A stretch of DNA of 64,000 bases from Chloroflexi bacterium OLB13 (GTDB taxonomy: Bacteria > Chloroflexota > Anaerolineae > Aggregatilineales > Phototrophicaceae). The stretch covers positions 83,799-147,798 of the forward strand of contig JZRA01000009.1 of NCBI GenBank assembly GCA_001567485.1. The letters run 5' to 3'. The position numbers and the translations under genes are program-made. The number at the start of each line of letters is the position of its first letter. Positions within the stretch are counted from its first letter, which is position 1. This document shows positions 45,773 to 55,407 of this stretch, one piece after another. The notes under the pieces were generated by a model. The model was not told where the DNA came from. It ran no database searches and was given only the letters and a program-made list of their open reading frames with translations.

Positions 45773-48517
45773 ATGATGATTAAGGAGCCTGAGAAGTCGA
45801 TTACGCCCGTCAATGGACAGAACAAGGGAATCAAGTGGGTTTACCTGTTCGATCAGCTGGCGGAAGTTCAAAAGCGGGCGGCGACGTGGGATCAGGTCAA
45901 ATCGATTTTGGGCGGGAAAGGCGCGGGGCTGTTTGACATGACCCGTGCTGGCGTTCCGGTGCCGCCGGGTTTCACCGTCACCACCGAAGCGTGTAATGCC
46001 TACATGGCCGATGGCGGTGAGTTTCCTGAAGGTCTGTGGGATCAGATTCTCGACGCGCTGCGGAGGGTCGAGGCGAAATCCGGCAAGCGCTTTGCGGATC
46101 CCGCCAACCCCCTGCTGCTATCCGTTCGTTCCGGCTCCAAGTTCTCGATGCCCGGCATGATGGACACCGTCCTGAACCTCGGCCTGAACGACAAGGTCGT
46201 CGAGGCGCTCGCCGAGGAGACTGGCGATGCTCGCTTCGCCTACGACGCTTATCGCCGCCTGATCCAGATGTTCGGCACGGTCGTGATGAGTATGCCGGAC
46301 GAGGCGTATGAGGATATCCTGACCGAAACGAAGAAGACCGCGGGTGTCAAGCTTGATGTCGAGCTGAACGCTGACCATTGGAAGCATGTGGTCGCCGAGT
46401 TCAAGAAGGTCTACGAGAAGGAAGTCGGAAGCGCCTTCCCAACCGATCCCTATGCGCAGCTTAAAGCGGCCGTTGAGGCCGTGTTCAAAAGCTGGAACGG
46501 CAAGCGCGCGATTGACTATCGCAACGCCGCTGGCATCCCGCACAATCTCGGCACCGCCGTCAACGTGCAGACGATGGTCTTCGGCAACCTCGGCGCGACC
46601 AGCGCGACCGGCGTGGCGTTCACACGTAACCCCGCGACCGGCGATAAAGTCCTATTCGGCGACTATCTCATGAACGCGCAAGGCGAGGACGTGGTGGCGG
46701 GCATCCGTACCCCGCTGCCCATCGCGCAGCTCGAGAAGGAGATGCCGGAAGCGTTCGCCGAGTTCCTCGAGATCGTCGGCCGCCTTGAGAAGCACTATCG
46801 TGAGATGCAGGATGTCGAGTTCACCATCGAACGCGGCAAACTGTGGATGCTCCAGACCCGTGACGGGAAGCGCACAGCGCGCGCCGCGGTCAAGATCGCG
46901 GTCGACCTCGTCGCCGAAGGCATTATCAGCAAGCGCGACGCCGTTCTGCGGATTTCGCCAGAACAGGTCTCACAGCTGCTGCACCCGCAGTTCGACCCGG
47001 ATGCGCTCCACGAAGCCGTGCGTACCGGCCGCCGGATCGCCAAGGGCGTGAACGCTTCACCGGGCGCGGCCGTAGGCATCGCCGCGTTTGACGCCGATGT
47101 CGCCGAAAAATGGGGCAAGTCGGGCAAGTCGGTCATTATGATCCGGCCGGAGACCAAGCCGGACGACGTACACGGGATGCTGGCGTCCAAGGGCATCCTG
47201 ACCAGCCGTGGCGGCGCGACCAGCCACGCGGCCGTCGTCGCCCGTCAGTTCGGCGTGCCATGCGTGTGCGGCGCCGAAACGCTCGAGATCGACATCCCCG
47301 CCCGTCGGCTGTGGGTTGACGGCATCGTCGTCCATGAAGGTGATACCGTCTCGATCGACGGCACCACCGGTGAGGTCTATGTCGGCGAAATCCGCCGTGT
47401 CGAACCTGATTTCAACCGCGAATACACCCTGCATCAACTGCTGGGCTGGGCGGACGAGATACGTAAGCTCAAGGTGTACGCGAACGCCGACTATCCTAAG
47501 GACGCCCGCCGCGCCCGCGAATACGGCGCGCAGGGTGTTGGCTTGTGCCGCACCGAGCACATGTTCTTCCAAGACGAACGTCTGCCGCTGATGCAGGCTG
47601 TCATCCTCGCCGAGCCGGGCAGCGAAGAGGAAAAGGAAAACCTCGCCAAGCTCCAGCATTTCCAGCACGACGACTTCTACGGAATCCTAAAGGCGATGGA
47701 CGGGCAGCCCGTGATTATCCGCCTGCTGGATCCGCCGCTCCATGAGTTCATGCCCGACCACGAACAGCTTGCGCTGCGGGCGGCTGGCCTGCGGCTGGTG
47801 GGCGACCGGCCCAAGGAGCTGCAGCGGGTCGAGGAGTTGATGATCGCGGTGGAAGGGCTGCGTGAATTCAACCCGATGCTCGGCCTGCGCGGCATCCGTC
47901 TCGGCATTCTGCGCCCGGCGATCACCGAGATGCAAGTCCGCGCGCTGTTCGAGGCGGCTTGCGATCTGATCGAAGAAGGGTACACCGTCCGGCCGGAGAT
48001 CATGCTGGCGGTCACGAACCACGTCAATGAGGTCAAGTTCGTGCGCGAGATGATCGACCGCATCGGCAAAGAAATCCTGACCGTCCGGTCGTGCAAGCTG
48101 AACTACAAGGTCGGCACCATGATCGAACTGCCGCGCGCCGCCCTCACCGCCGATAAGATGGCCGAGGCCAGCGAGTTCTTTAGCTTCGGAACCAACGACC
48201 TGACGCAGACCACGTTCGGCATCAGCCGTGACGATGCCGAGGGCAAGTTCCTGCTGCACTATATCGAGTTCGGAATCCTGCCCGAAAACCCGTTCCAAGT
48301 CATCGACCCTGACGGCGTTGGGACGCTGATCCGTGTCGCGGTGGAGAAGGGCCGCGCTACCCGCCCGAACCTCGAAGTCGGGATCTGCGGCGAACATGGT
48401 GGCGACCCCAAGAGCATCGCGTTCTGCCACAACGTCGGCCTCGACTACGTGAGCTGCTCACCGTTCCGTGTGCCGGTGGCGCGTCTCGCGGCCGCACATG
48501 CGGCGCTGAAATCGTAG
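45773..48517 (+). CDS. ppdK: Pyruvate, phosphate dikinase
   Basis: 914 residues from the ATG at 45773, with GGAGG 8 bases upstream. The N-terminal ATP-grasp part has ILGGKGAGLFDMTRAGVPVP, LLLSVRSGSKFSMPGMMDTV and VEFTIERGKLWMLQTRDGKR. The phosphohistidine domain has GILTSRGGATSHAAVVARQF (catalytic His). The C-terminal PEP/pyruvate barrel has GVGLCRTEHMFF, RLLDPPLHEFMP, FSFGTNDLTQTTFG and VGICGEHGGDP. It interconverts ATP, phosphate and pyruvate with AMP, PPi and PEP. In a fermenter it can run in the ATP-forming direction from PEP and PPi. It is divergent from the hox operon and ends at a terminator. Confidence 0.97.
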   Translation: MMIKEPEKSITPVNGQNKGIKWVYLFDQLAEVQKRAATWDQVKSILGGKGAGLFDMTRAGVPVPPGFTVTTEACNAYMADGGEFPEGLWDQILDALRRVEAKSGKRFADPANPLLLSVRSGSKFSMPGMMDTVLNLGLNDKVVEALAEETGDARFAYDAYRRLIQMFGTVVMSMPDEAYEDILTETKKTAGVKLDVELNADHWKHVVAEFKKVYEKEVGSAFPTDPYAQLKAAVEAVFKSWNGKRAIDYRNAAGIPHNLGTAVNVQTMVFGNLGATSATGVAFTRNPATGDKVLFGDYLMNAQGEDVVAGIRTPLPIAQLEKEMPEAFAEFLEIVGRLEKHYREMQDVEFTIERGKLWMLQTRDGKRTARAAVKIAVDLVAEGIISKRDAVLRISPEQVSQLLHPQFDPDALHEAVRTGRRIAKGVNASPGAAVGIAAFDADVAEKWGKSGKSVIMIRPETKPDDVHGMLASKGILTSRGGATSHAAVVARQFGVPCVCGAETLEIDIPARRLWVDGIVVHEGDTVSIDGTTGEVYVGEIRRVEPDFNREYTLHQLLGWADEIRKLKVYANADYPKDARRAREYGAQGVGLCRTEHMFFQDERLPLMQAVILAEPGSEEEKENLAKLQHFQHDDFYGILKAMDGQPVIIRLLDPPLHEFMPDHEQLALRAAGLRLVGDRPKELQRVEELMIAVEGLREFNPMLGLRGIRLGILRPAITEMQVRALFEAACDLIEEGYTVRPEIMLAVTNHVNEVKFVREMIDRIGKEILTVRSCKLNYKVGTMIELPRAALTADKMAEASEFFSFGTNDLTQTTFGISRDDAEGKFLLHYIEFGILPENPFQVIDPDGVGTLIRVAVEKGRATRPNLEVGICGEHGGDPKSIAFCHNVGLDYVSCSPFRVPVARLAAAHAALKS

Positions 48518-48544
48518 CGTCAGCACAACTTCACCCGGAATCAC

Positions 48545-48571
48545 GCCGGCCGCCCAAATCGGGTGGCCGGC
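48545..48571 (+). terminator. Rho-independent terminator of ppdK
   Basis: Arms GCCGGCCGCCC (48545-48555) and GGGTGGCCGGC (48561-48571) pair over 11 positions with one G-T pair and a 5-base loop AAATC. TTCGTTTG follows. It is 28 bases after the stop and close to the end of the convergent histidine kinase gene. Confidence 0.75.
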
Positions 48572-48594
48572 TTCGTTTGCTGTACGGCAGGAGT

Positions 48595-50073
48595 CTAGCG
48601 ACTTGTCGGGTGTTCCGGCAGACGCACACGCGGGAGCTTTTGATGCGTCGTTTGGCGTGAGGGATGATTCGCGTCGACTTCAGCATCGATCAGCGGCAGG
48701 CTGACGATGAACGTCGATCCGTGGCCCAGCTGGCTGCGCACCGTGATCGAGCCATCGTGCGACTCGGCGATCCAGCGCGACACCGACAGCCCAAGCCCGA
48801 ACCCGCTGGTGCCGTCCTGTGTGCGTGACGGATCGACCTGATAGAACCGGTCAAAGATGCGCTCGTGCTGCTCAGGGCTGATGCCGATGCCGGTATCGGT
48901 GATTTCGATGCGCGCCATACAGCCGACACGCTGGATCGTCAGCGACACCGCGCCACCTTCCGGCGTGAACTTGATCGCGTTGCTGATCAGGTTGCCCATC
49001 AACTGCTGAAGCTGCTGGACATCGCCGTAGATACGCAGCGGTTCGATATGTGCCAGCGCCAGCTTGATCCCTTTGCCTTCCGCCAGCGGACGCGACGCGC
49101 GCACCGCGTCGCTCACGACTTCGTCGGCGTCGAGCGGGGTCATGTGTACCGATACGCCGCCGTAATCTGCCCGCGCCAGCATGAGAAGGTCGTTGACGAG
49201 GCGGGACATGCGCTCGGTGTCGGTGTAGATCGCGGACAGCGACTCCTCGTCTGCGCCAACCTTCTTCATCAAGTCGACGTTCAGCATGATGCTGGTGATC
49301 GGCGTGCGCAGCTCGTGGCTGAGGTCGGCGACGAAGCGCTGCTGCACGTTGAACACCTGCTGCAGCCGTTCCATCATCTTGTTGAACACGGAGATCAGCC
49401 GCCCCAGTTCATCGTTCGGGCCGTGCCACGGCAGGCGGGTCGATAGATCGGATGCGTCGGCGATATGAGACGCGGCCGCCGTCAGCTTCTGTACCGGCTC
49501 GATGAGGCGGTGGGCCAGCCACCGGCTGAGGATCGCCGACCCCGCGAGCGCGATCAGCGCGCAGATCAAAACCACCAGCAGCAGAGAGCTAGTCACGCTG
49601 TTCATGATCTCCAGCGACTGCGCGACTTGGATGCAGCCGATCGCGCTGGCCCCGAACCAGATCGGGCTGGTGTGTACACGCCACCACGTGCCGTCGATGT
49701 TGACGGTGGAGAAGGTGTGCGCGTCCTCGCGCCCCAACGTCGACGGATCGAGCGCATTAGGCCAGTCTTCGAGGTTGGCCGAGGAGTCGACGGGCGCATA
49801 GGTTCCGTTTTCCTTGACCCACACTTGGACTTCGATGCCGGATGCACGAACAAAATCCAGCTCAGGAAGCTGGACGTGGTAGCGGGACTGCATCAGCGGC
49901 AGGACTGCGAAGCGGGTATCGGCGTTGATCAAATTAGCGGTATCGGCCAAGCGCGCATCGACTTCGCGCACCATCGACCACCACATCAGCCCGAATACCG
50001 CGGCGCTCAGTAAGGTGATCGTCAACGCGAGTAGGCTGGCGACCCCAAACGCCAACCTCGTCTTCAAAGTCAT
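48595..50073 (-). CDS. Two-component sensor histidine kinase
   Basis: 492 residues. Membrane helix 1 spans about 8-32 and helix 2 about 160-185, enclosing an external sensor region of about 130 residues that I cannot assign to a family. A HAMP linker follows (about 187-240). HisKA has the phospho-acceptor His253 in VADLSHELRTPITSI. The ATPase domain has the N box LMGNLISNAIKFTPEGG, the G1 box ITDTGIGISPEQHERIFDRF and the G2 box GFGLGLSVSRWIAE. The gene is 9 bases after its response-regulator gene. The signal sensed is unknown. Confidence 0.95.
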   Translation of the reverse strand: MTLKTRLAFGVASLLALTITLLSAAVFGLMWWSMVREVDARLADTANLINADTRFAVLPLMQSRYHVQLPELDFVRASGIEVQVWVKENGTYAPVDSSANLEDWPNALDPSTLGREDAHTFSTVNIDGTWWRVHTSPIWFGASAIGCIQVAQSLEIMNSVTSSLLLVVLICALIALAGSAILSRWLAHRLIEPVQKLTAAASHIADASDLSTRLPWHGPNDELGRLISVFNKMMERLQQVFNVQQRFVADLSHELRTPITSIMLNVDLMKKVGADEESLSAIYTDTERMSRLVNDLLMLARADYGGVSVHMTPLDADEVVSDAVRASRPLAEGKGIKLALAHIEPLRIYGDVQQLQQLMGNLISNAIKFTPEGGAVSLTIQRVGCMARIEITDTGIGISPEQHERIFDRFYQVDPSRTQDGTSGFGLGLSVSRWIAESHDGSITVRSQLGHGSTFIVSLPLIDAEVDANHPSRQTTHQKLPRVRLPEHPTSR

Positions 50074-50082
50074 ACGCGGTTG

Positions 50083-50766
50083 TTATTCCTCACGGAGCAC
50101 ATACCCAACTCCGCGCACGGTGTGGATCAGGCGCGCTTCGTTGTTCGCCTCGGTCTTCTGGCGAAGGTAGCGGACGTAGACCTCGATGATGTTGCTCTCG
50201 CCGCCGAAGTCATAGCCCCACACGCGGTCGAAAATGACATCGCGGGTGAGCACCTGACGTGGATTACGCATGAACAATTCGAGCAGGTCGTATTCCTTGG
50301 CGGTCAGGTCGATAGCGTGATCGCCGCGGTATGCCCGATGTGTGCCGGTGTCGAGCGTGAGATCGGCGAAGCGTAGAACTTCCGGCCGGCTGGTCGGCGT
50401 CGCGCGGCGGAACAATGCCCGGACACGAGCCATCAATTCGTCGATGCTGAACGGTTTGACGAGATAATCATCCGCGCCGGTGTCCAGCGCCGATACGCGG
50501 TCGCTGACGTCGTCTTTGGCGGTGAGCATCAGAATTGGCACGTCACTTGCAGCGCGTAGGCGGCGGCAAACCTCCAAGCCGTCCAGCCCCGGCAGCATCC
50601 AGTCGAGGATCACGAGATCGGGAGGGGTGTCCCGTGCGATATTCAGGCCGGTCTGGCCGTCACGGGCAACGTTCACGCGGTAGCCTTCATAGATCAAACC
50701 GCGCTCGATAAACTGAGCGATGCGAGCCTCGTCCTCAATTACAAGGATGCGTTCGCCTGACATCAT
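50083..50766 (-). CDS. OmpR/PhoB-family response regulator
   Basis: 227 residues (226 if the second ATG is used). The receiver domain has the acidic pair in [11 protein letters not shown], phospho-acceptor Asp55 in VILDWMLPG, Thr in LMLTAKDD and Lys in [11 protein letters not shown]. The C-terminal winged helix has [33 protein letters not shown] and [11 protein letters not shown] followed by [18 protein letters not shown] precedes the ATG. It is the upstream gene of a two-gene operon with the sensor kinase. Confidence 0.96.
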   Translation of the reverse strand: MMSGERILVIEDEARIAQFIERGLIYEGYRVNVARDGQTGLNIARDTPPDLVILDWMLPGLDGLEVCRRLRAASDVPILMLTAKDDVSDRVSALDTGADDYLVKPFSIDELMARVRALFRRATPTSRPEVLRFADLTLDTGTHRAYRGDHAIDLTAKEYDLLELFMRNPRQVLTRDVIFDRVWGYDFGGESNIIEVYVRYLRQKTEANNEARLIHTVRGVGYVLREE

Positions 50767-50857
50767 GGTTCGTCCTTTTAGGGAAGCACCTTCACTCGCG
50801 GTTCAGGTGTGCAGGGTAGCAATGGCTGATGAGAACTCTACGCACTCAATATGAGAA

Positions 50858-52739
50858 TCAACTGAATGGGACAAAGCGGATACTCTCGACGCGCGCAGGT
50901 AGGGTGATCACGTTCTCTGCGGACAAGACCATACTGTAGACCGCCATCGTGCCCGCGCCGCTGGCAAAACCGGCGAGCGTGAAGCCGTCCGGCGAGAGGC
51001 GCGCGTCGTTCAGATACGGCACGACCGGGATGCTCACCGGGCCTTGTCCCGGCTGGATGTCGTACACACGAAGCGGCGCCGGCAGACCGTCGCTGCGGAT
51101 GACGATGACCCGGAACGCCCCGCTCGCAAGCAGCGCTGCATCGCTGATCGTCCCGTTCGGCGGCGCGAAGATCTGCACAGGTTCGGCCCGGCCCGGATCA
51201 AGCACGTACAACCCGTCGCGTTGGGTCGATGACACCGCGCCCAGCGCCATCAGCCGACCGTCCGGCAGCGGCCGCGCGACACGGAAGCTCCCGAGGCGCT
51301 GCACGTCGCCCGTCTCAAGCGTGTACATCGCGAGATCGCCGTCGCTGAGCCGCGCGATCAGCGCGCCGCGTGCATCGAAGAACACCGGCTCGCTGTAGCC
51401 CTCCAGCACGCGCCGGGGTTCGCCGCCTGCCGCATCGACCAGATACACGCCGTCTGGCGCGGCATAAGCGACCTGATCGGCGGCCGCGTTGAGGGCGGGG
51501 TGGGTGATGCCTGCGCCCGTAACCAGCGGCGTCGCGATATCGGGGTTCGGGGTGAACAGCCACAGGGTCTCGCCGCTGACGTAGGCGACCGTGCTGCCAT
51601 CCGCGGCGATGTCGAAGCTGTCGATGCTGGAGTCGTGCGCGGTGATCGGCTGGGCGGCGCTGCCGTCCTTTGCCAGCCGCCACACCTGCCGGACGCCCGC
51701 GCCGTCGTCGCCCAAGAACGCGATGTCGGCGGTGAGGGGCATGTTCGGCACACTCGGCAGGCGCAGCGCGCCCCATGCCACGGCAGCGACCTCCGTCAGC
51801 GGCAGATTGAAGCCCTGTGCGCTGACCGGATCGACGACAGCGAGGACGCCACCGCTCAGCGCAACCATCACCCGGCCCCCCGGCGCCCACTGCACGTTCG
51901 ACAGTTCGACGCTTTCTTCGCCGATCTGCTCGACCTCGACCCCGCGCTGCGTGGCGACGATCTGGTGCAGGTAGCCGGCCGTCTCGGTGATGCGTGTATC
52001 GTTTTGCGCGCGCCGAACACGGCCACCGTGCCGTCCTGCCGCCGCTGCGGGAGCGCGAATCGGCGCGTCGCGTCCGCGAGCTGTGTTTGCTGATTGGCGT
52101 TCGACGCGTCGAGCAGGAACAGGCCGCCCTCCGCCGGGGCGAACATCAGCAGACTGCCGCTGACCCACGCTGTCCCGCGCGACGAGGGCAGCGCCGCGTG
52201 CAGGACAAGCGGTTCGGGGCTGTTCTGCTGCCGGCGGTAGACCCACCAGATGTCGTTCTCGGCCTCAGCGGCCAAAACTGGCCGTCCGGCGACCAGTTCA
52301 GGCTGATCAGCGGGCCGATCACGATGTCGCCGAATGAGCCATCCAATACGGCGATGCGCAGGCCGGTCTCGGTGGTATAGGCGACCGCATCCCCCTGTGG
52401 CGACCACGCCACGCTCTGCCCGCGCCCCCGGTACGGCGGATAGCTCGCGCCGGTGGTATCGAGCGGGCGCTGTTCGCCGGTGCGCATGTTGTACAGCCCG
52501 ACGGCGCCATCGGTGCGGTACGCCATCCACACGCCGTCCGGCGACAGGCCGAAGTCGAGCGTGAGCGCGCCGGGCGGGGTGACATCCGATACGCCCGCGG
52601 CGCCAAGCCCGATACGCTGAATCGTGCCATCGCGCTTCAGCGTGTACAGCTCCGCAGGCAGGTTCAGGCCATCTTCCTGACCGGCGATTGGGGCTGCAAG
52701 CATCAGCACGGCGACAAGCAGTAGGGCCAATCGGCGCAT
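50858..52739 (-). pseudogene. Secreted WD40/TolB-like repeat protein, interrupted by two frameshifts
   Basis: Three frames join into one product of about 627 residues from the ATG at 52739 (GGGAG 6 bases upstream). It begins with a signal peptide MRRLALLLVAVLMLAAPIAG followed by propeller-type strands (DFGLSPDGVWMAYRT, SVAWSPQGDAVAYTT, LNWSPDGQF). The first break is near 52277, in a run of four A on the plus strand; adding one base restores QFLAAEAENDIWW. The second is near 52000, again at a run of four T on the plus strand; one more base restores FGARKNDTRITE. The 1882-base length becomes a multiple of three with two added bases. Both breaks at homopolymers point to sequencing error, but real decay cannot be excluded. 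The remaining frame runs cleanly to 50858. Confidence 0.8.
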
Positions 52740-52875
52740 GCGCTTCTCCCAGCGTATTGTTCCGGTACGTGTGCTTATAGTAATCTCAGTGTGCAGGGCA
52801 CGCAACGACCCTATTGTCCCGCCAGTGCGAGGACGCCGAACGTCCACAGCATCTCCGCGTAAAGGAACATGTCCA

Positions 52876-53664
52876 ATGGTGCATTCTCCGATCATGCCCG
52901 GCGCCGAGCCGTTTTTTGCGCGGGGCGGGCCGCTGGGAGTCGTGTTGATGCACGGCTTCACCGCGTCGCCGCACGAGGTCTTGTGGTGGGCGCAGCACTT
53001 GGCTGGCGACGGGTATACAGTTTACGCGCCGAGGCTGGCCGGCCACGGCACGAACCCGCGCGACATGGCGCGTGTCCGCTGGCAGGATTGGCACGCATCC
53101 GCTGTGGACGCCTATCATGTGCTGGCGCGGCAGTGCGAGCGCGTGGTCGTCGGCGGCCTGTCGATGGGGGCGGCGCTGTCGCTCATCACGGCGGCGTCAT
53201 GCGACGCTGCGGGCGTCATGGCGCTTGCCGCGCCGCTCGTGCCGTTCCCGAACCTTTCGCCACGCAGGCTGTGGTTCGCAAAGCTGTTTCGGCCGTATAC
53301 CGATCAGACCGACCGCGGCCCGTTCGCCGAGCGTGTGCTGGCGCAGCAAAAAGAGCGCGGCGAGCGCGTGTTGGGCCGCGTGCGTTACGGGATGTGGTCG
53401 TCGGTCGCTGTGGAACAGCTCACGTATGTTATGGCGAGCGCGTTGGCAAGCCTGCCCGACATCACCGCGCCGGTGCTGGCTGTATATTCAAAAGGCGACG
53501 AGACCGTGCGGCCGCATCATCTCGACGCCCTGAAGTCGGGGCTGTCGCGCAGCACGCGTGTTGAAACACATCTACTGGAGACCAGCGGCCATATCTTGAC
53601 GCAAGATGTCGAACAGGAGACCGTGTTCGCGCTGACGAGCGCATTCGCGGCGAGCCTATCGTGA
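52876..53664 (+). CDS. Alpha/beta hydrolase, carboxylesterase-like
   Basis: 262 residues from the ATG at 52876, with AAAGGA upstream; the Met at codon 7 (52894) is an alternative. The oxyanion motif is VVLMHGFTASPHEV. The nucleophile elbow is VVGGLSMGAAL (Ser). The acid is Asp in YSKGDETVRPHHL and the His is in ETSGHILTQDV. A short lid region with LVPFPNLSPRRLWFAKLFRP resembles thermophilic carboxylesterases of the Est30 and monoacylglycerol-lipase type. It has no signal peptide. It is convergent with and directly abuts the next gene. Confidence 0.9.
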   Translation: MVHSPIMPGAEPFFARGGPLGVVLMHGFTASPHEVLWWAQHLAGDGYTVYAPRLAGHGTNPRDMARVRWQDWHASAVDAYHVLARQCERVVVGGLSMGAALSLITAASCDAAGVMALAAPLVPFPNLSPRRLWFAKLFRPYTDQTDRGPFAERVLAQQKERGERVLGRVRYGMWSSVAVEQLTYVMASALASLPDITAPVLAVYSKGDETVRPHHLDALKSGLSRSTRVETHLLETSGHILTQDVEQETVFALTSAFAASLS

Positions 53665-54504
53665 TTAGCCGAGGCGCAGCGCCTGCTGCTGGACTTCTTC
53701 CATCGCGTGGATCGTATCCTGCAAGCTGTTGACCTCTTCTTGAATCTCCAGTCGCATCCGCTGCATCCGGCCGCTGTCGACCTCGGACGTGTCGAGGCGT
53801 GACATCTGCGCATAGATCGTGCCGAGTGACGCGAGCGCGCTTTCAAGCTGGATTTCGGCGCGTTTGGAGTTGTTGACCGCGGCTTGCAAGTTGGTGAGCT
53901 GCTGTTCGAGCTGCTCGCGCTGCTTTTGCAACTCGGCGACGACCAGATCGGCACCGTTACGCTTTTCGATCTCGATGCGCTGTGACACCTTCGAGATGCG
54001 CGTTGGCACTTCCTTGAGGTCACGGACGATCAACTGGTTCTCGGCGAACTCGTCGAGGTGCAGACCGAGGTTGACCATGTGGCCGATCCACGCGTTGACG
54101 TCATCGACCGTCTGCAGCAGGTTGGTCTTCAGCGACCCTTTGGCCTTCTTGGCGAGGTCGAGCATCTGCTTCCGGTATTCAAGCGCCTTCTGGATATGCT
54201 GGCGAGCGACGCGGTTCTTGACGCGGTCGAGCTGAAGCTTCTGCTCGAACATGCGGTTGACGGCTTCTTGCGCGGCTTCCGGATCGGTCACGGACGCGGC
54301 AAGGAACCCTAGCCCTGCCAAGCCGCCGCCGACCAGCCAATACCAGCTCTGCCAGTCGAACAGCGGCACGCTGATGTTGTCACCGACAAAGACATACAGC
54401 GCGAGGGTGAACGCGATCGTAAACAAAAACTGCGGGCTGCGCAGCGCGTTCGCCAGAATCGCGCCAAGTGCACGACGGCGTAGGTCGGACTGTTGTTCGG
54501 ACAT
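53665..54504 (-). CDS. Membrane-anchored coiled-coil protein, PspA-operon partner
   Basis: 279 residues. Two hydrophobic segments are seen, about 24-42 (FLFTIAFTLALYVFVGD) and 52-70 (WYWLVGGGLAGLGFLAAS). The rest (about 75-279) is nearly all charged helix with heptad-like spacing, for example VVAELQKQREQLEQQLTNLQ, and should form a long coiled coil in the cytoplasm. I do not recognise a named family. It follows pspA in the same direction after a 75-base gap with a hairpin, so a role with PspA in membrane-stress protection is inferred. Its stop directly abuts the stop of the convergent hydrolase gene. Confidence 0.8.
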   Translation of the reverse strand: MSEQQSDLRRRALGAILANALRSPQFLFTIAFTLALYVFVGDNISVPLFDWQSWYWLVGGGLAGLGFLAASVTDPEAAQEAVNRMFEQKLQLDRVKNRVARQHIQKALEYRKQMLDLAKKAKGSLKTNLLQTVDDVNAWIGHMVNLGLHLDEFAENQLIVRDLKEVPTRISKVSQRIEIEKRNGADLVVAELQKQREQLEQQLTNLQAAVNNSKRAEIQLESALASLGTIYAQMSRLDTSEVDSGRMQRMRLEIQEEVNSLQDTIHAMEEVQQQALRLG

Positions 54505-54536
54505 GATACGCGAGGCTCCGAGACGAATGAACAGGC

Positions 54537-54567
54537 GGGCAGTGACCCGTAGACCGAGTCACTGCCC
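54537..54567 (-). terminator. Hairpin between pspA and its partner gene
   Basis: A perfect 10-bp stem, GGGCAGTGAC (54537-54546) and GTCACTGCCC (54558-54567), with an 11-base loop. On the minus strand GCCTGTTCATTCG follows, so there is no real U tract. Partial terminator or stability element within the operon. Confidence 0.5.
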
Positions 54568-54579
54568 CCTGATGGTGAA

Positions 54580-55263
54580 TTAGCCCTGATTGCCCAGCAG
54601 GCGGGCGCGCCGCTCAGCCAGCTGGCGTTCCAACTCCGAACTGCGCACGGCGTCGTCGATCTGATCGGCGACGTTGCGCGTCGCCTGTTCGAGCCGCGCG
54701 TCTTCCTTGTCGAGCCGCGCCTTGATCTGCTCGCTCAGGCTGCTGATCTCGGCGTCGCCGACGGTCGCGATCTGATCCAGCGACTTCATCGTCTTGGCGG
54801 CGATGCGCTTGCTCTCCATCAGCTGCATCAGGCCAAGCAAATGTTCGCGTTCCTGCTTGATCGACACGAGGCGCGACTGGAGCTTCGAGCGCATCCCAAG
54901 CATCATCTCGTACTGCTTATTCTGTTCTTCCCACTGCTGATAGTATTCCTGCGCCAGCGACTTCTTGGTGTTGAGCTGGCTTTGTGCGGCGATGGCGAGA
55001 TCGTCCTTGCCGGCCAACACCAGCGCGTCGATGTCGCGATCCAGCTTGTCGGCCGCGGCGGTGAATTCCTCGTACTTGCGGCGGAGCGTCTTGACCGTGC
55101 CGCCGACGTTGGCGGTCGATTCCTCAAGCTCTTCAAGGTTGCGTTCCACCTGCCGGATGTACTCGTCGAGCACCTGCGGCGAGTTGGCCTGAAGGGCGCG
55201 GTCGACCAGCCCATGCAAGCTGGCGCTGATCAGCGTGTTGATCTTCTCAAACAGACTAGCCAT
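54580..55263 (-). CDS. pspA: PspA/IM30 family membrane-stress protein
   Basis: 227 residues. The N-terminal amphipathic helix FEKINTLISASLHGLVDRAL is followed by the family motif SPQVLDEYIRQVERNLEELE. Then comes the long alpha-helical hairpin (AQSQLNTKKSLAQEYYQQWE, MRSKLQSRLVSIKQEREHLL) and a basic C-terminus. PspA proteins bind damaged or stressed inner membranes as ESCRT-III-like polymers. A -10 TATACT at 55317-55322 lies upstream. Confidence 0.92.
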   Translation of the reverse strand: MASLFEKINTLISASLHGLVDRALQANSPQVLDEYIRQVERNLEELEESTANVGGTVKTLRRKYEEFTAAADKLDRDIDALVLAGKDDLAIAAQSQLNTKKSLAQEYYQQWEEQNKQYEMMLGMRSKLQSRLVSIKQEREHLLGLMQLMESKRIAAKTMKSLDQIATVGDAEISSLSEQIKARLDKEDARLEQATRNVADQIDDAVRSSELERQLAERRARLLGNQG

Positions 55264-55316
55264 ATACCAATTGACCTTTCGATTGCGTTCACTCGGATTG
55301 ATGCGAAGCTAGCGTC

Positions 55317-55322
55317 AGTATA
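55317..55322 (-). promoter_or_regulatory. Possible -10 element of pspA
   Basis: TATACT on the minus strand, about 54 bases before the pspA ATG. No good -35 is found at 16-18 bases, so it may need an activator or another sigma factor. Confidence 0.35.
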
Positions 55323-55377
55323 ACACAGCGCAGGGCGAGTCGTGCCAGATCGCGCCGCAAGCACCAGCCCGCCGCGC

Positions 55378-55383
55378 TATAAT
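55378..55383 (+). promoter_or_regulatory. Consensus -10 element of the amylosucrase operon
   Basis: TATAAT, a perfect match, 25 bases before the ATG at 55408. No -35 of quality lies upstream. It places transcription start near 55390, which excludes the earlier in-frame ATG at 55387 as a start. Confidence 0.45.
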
Positions 55384-55407
55384 GACATGGCGATTCTGGA
55401 GGCACAA

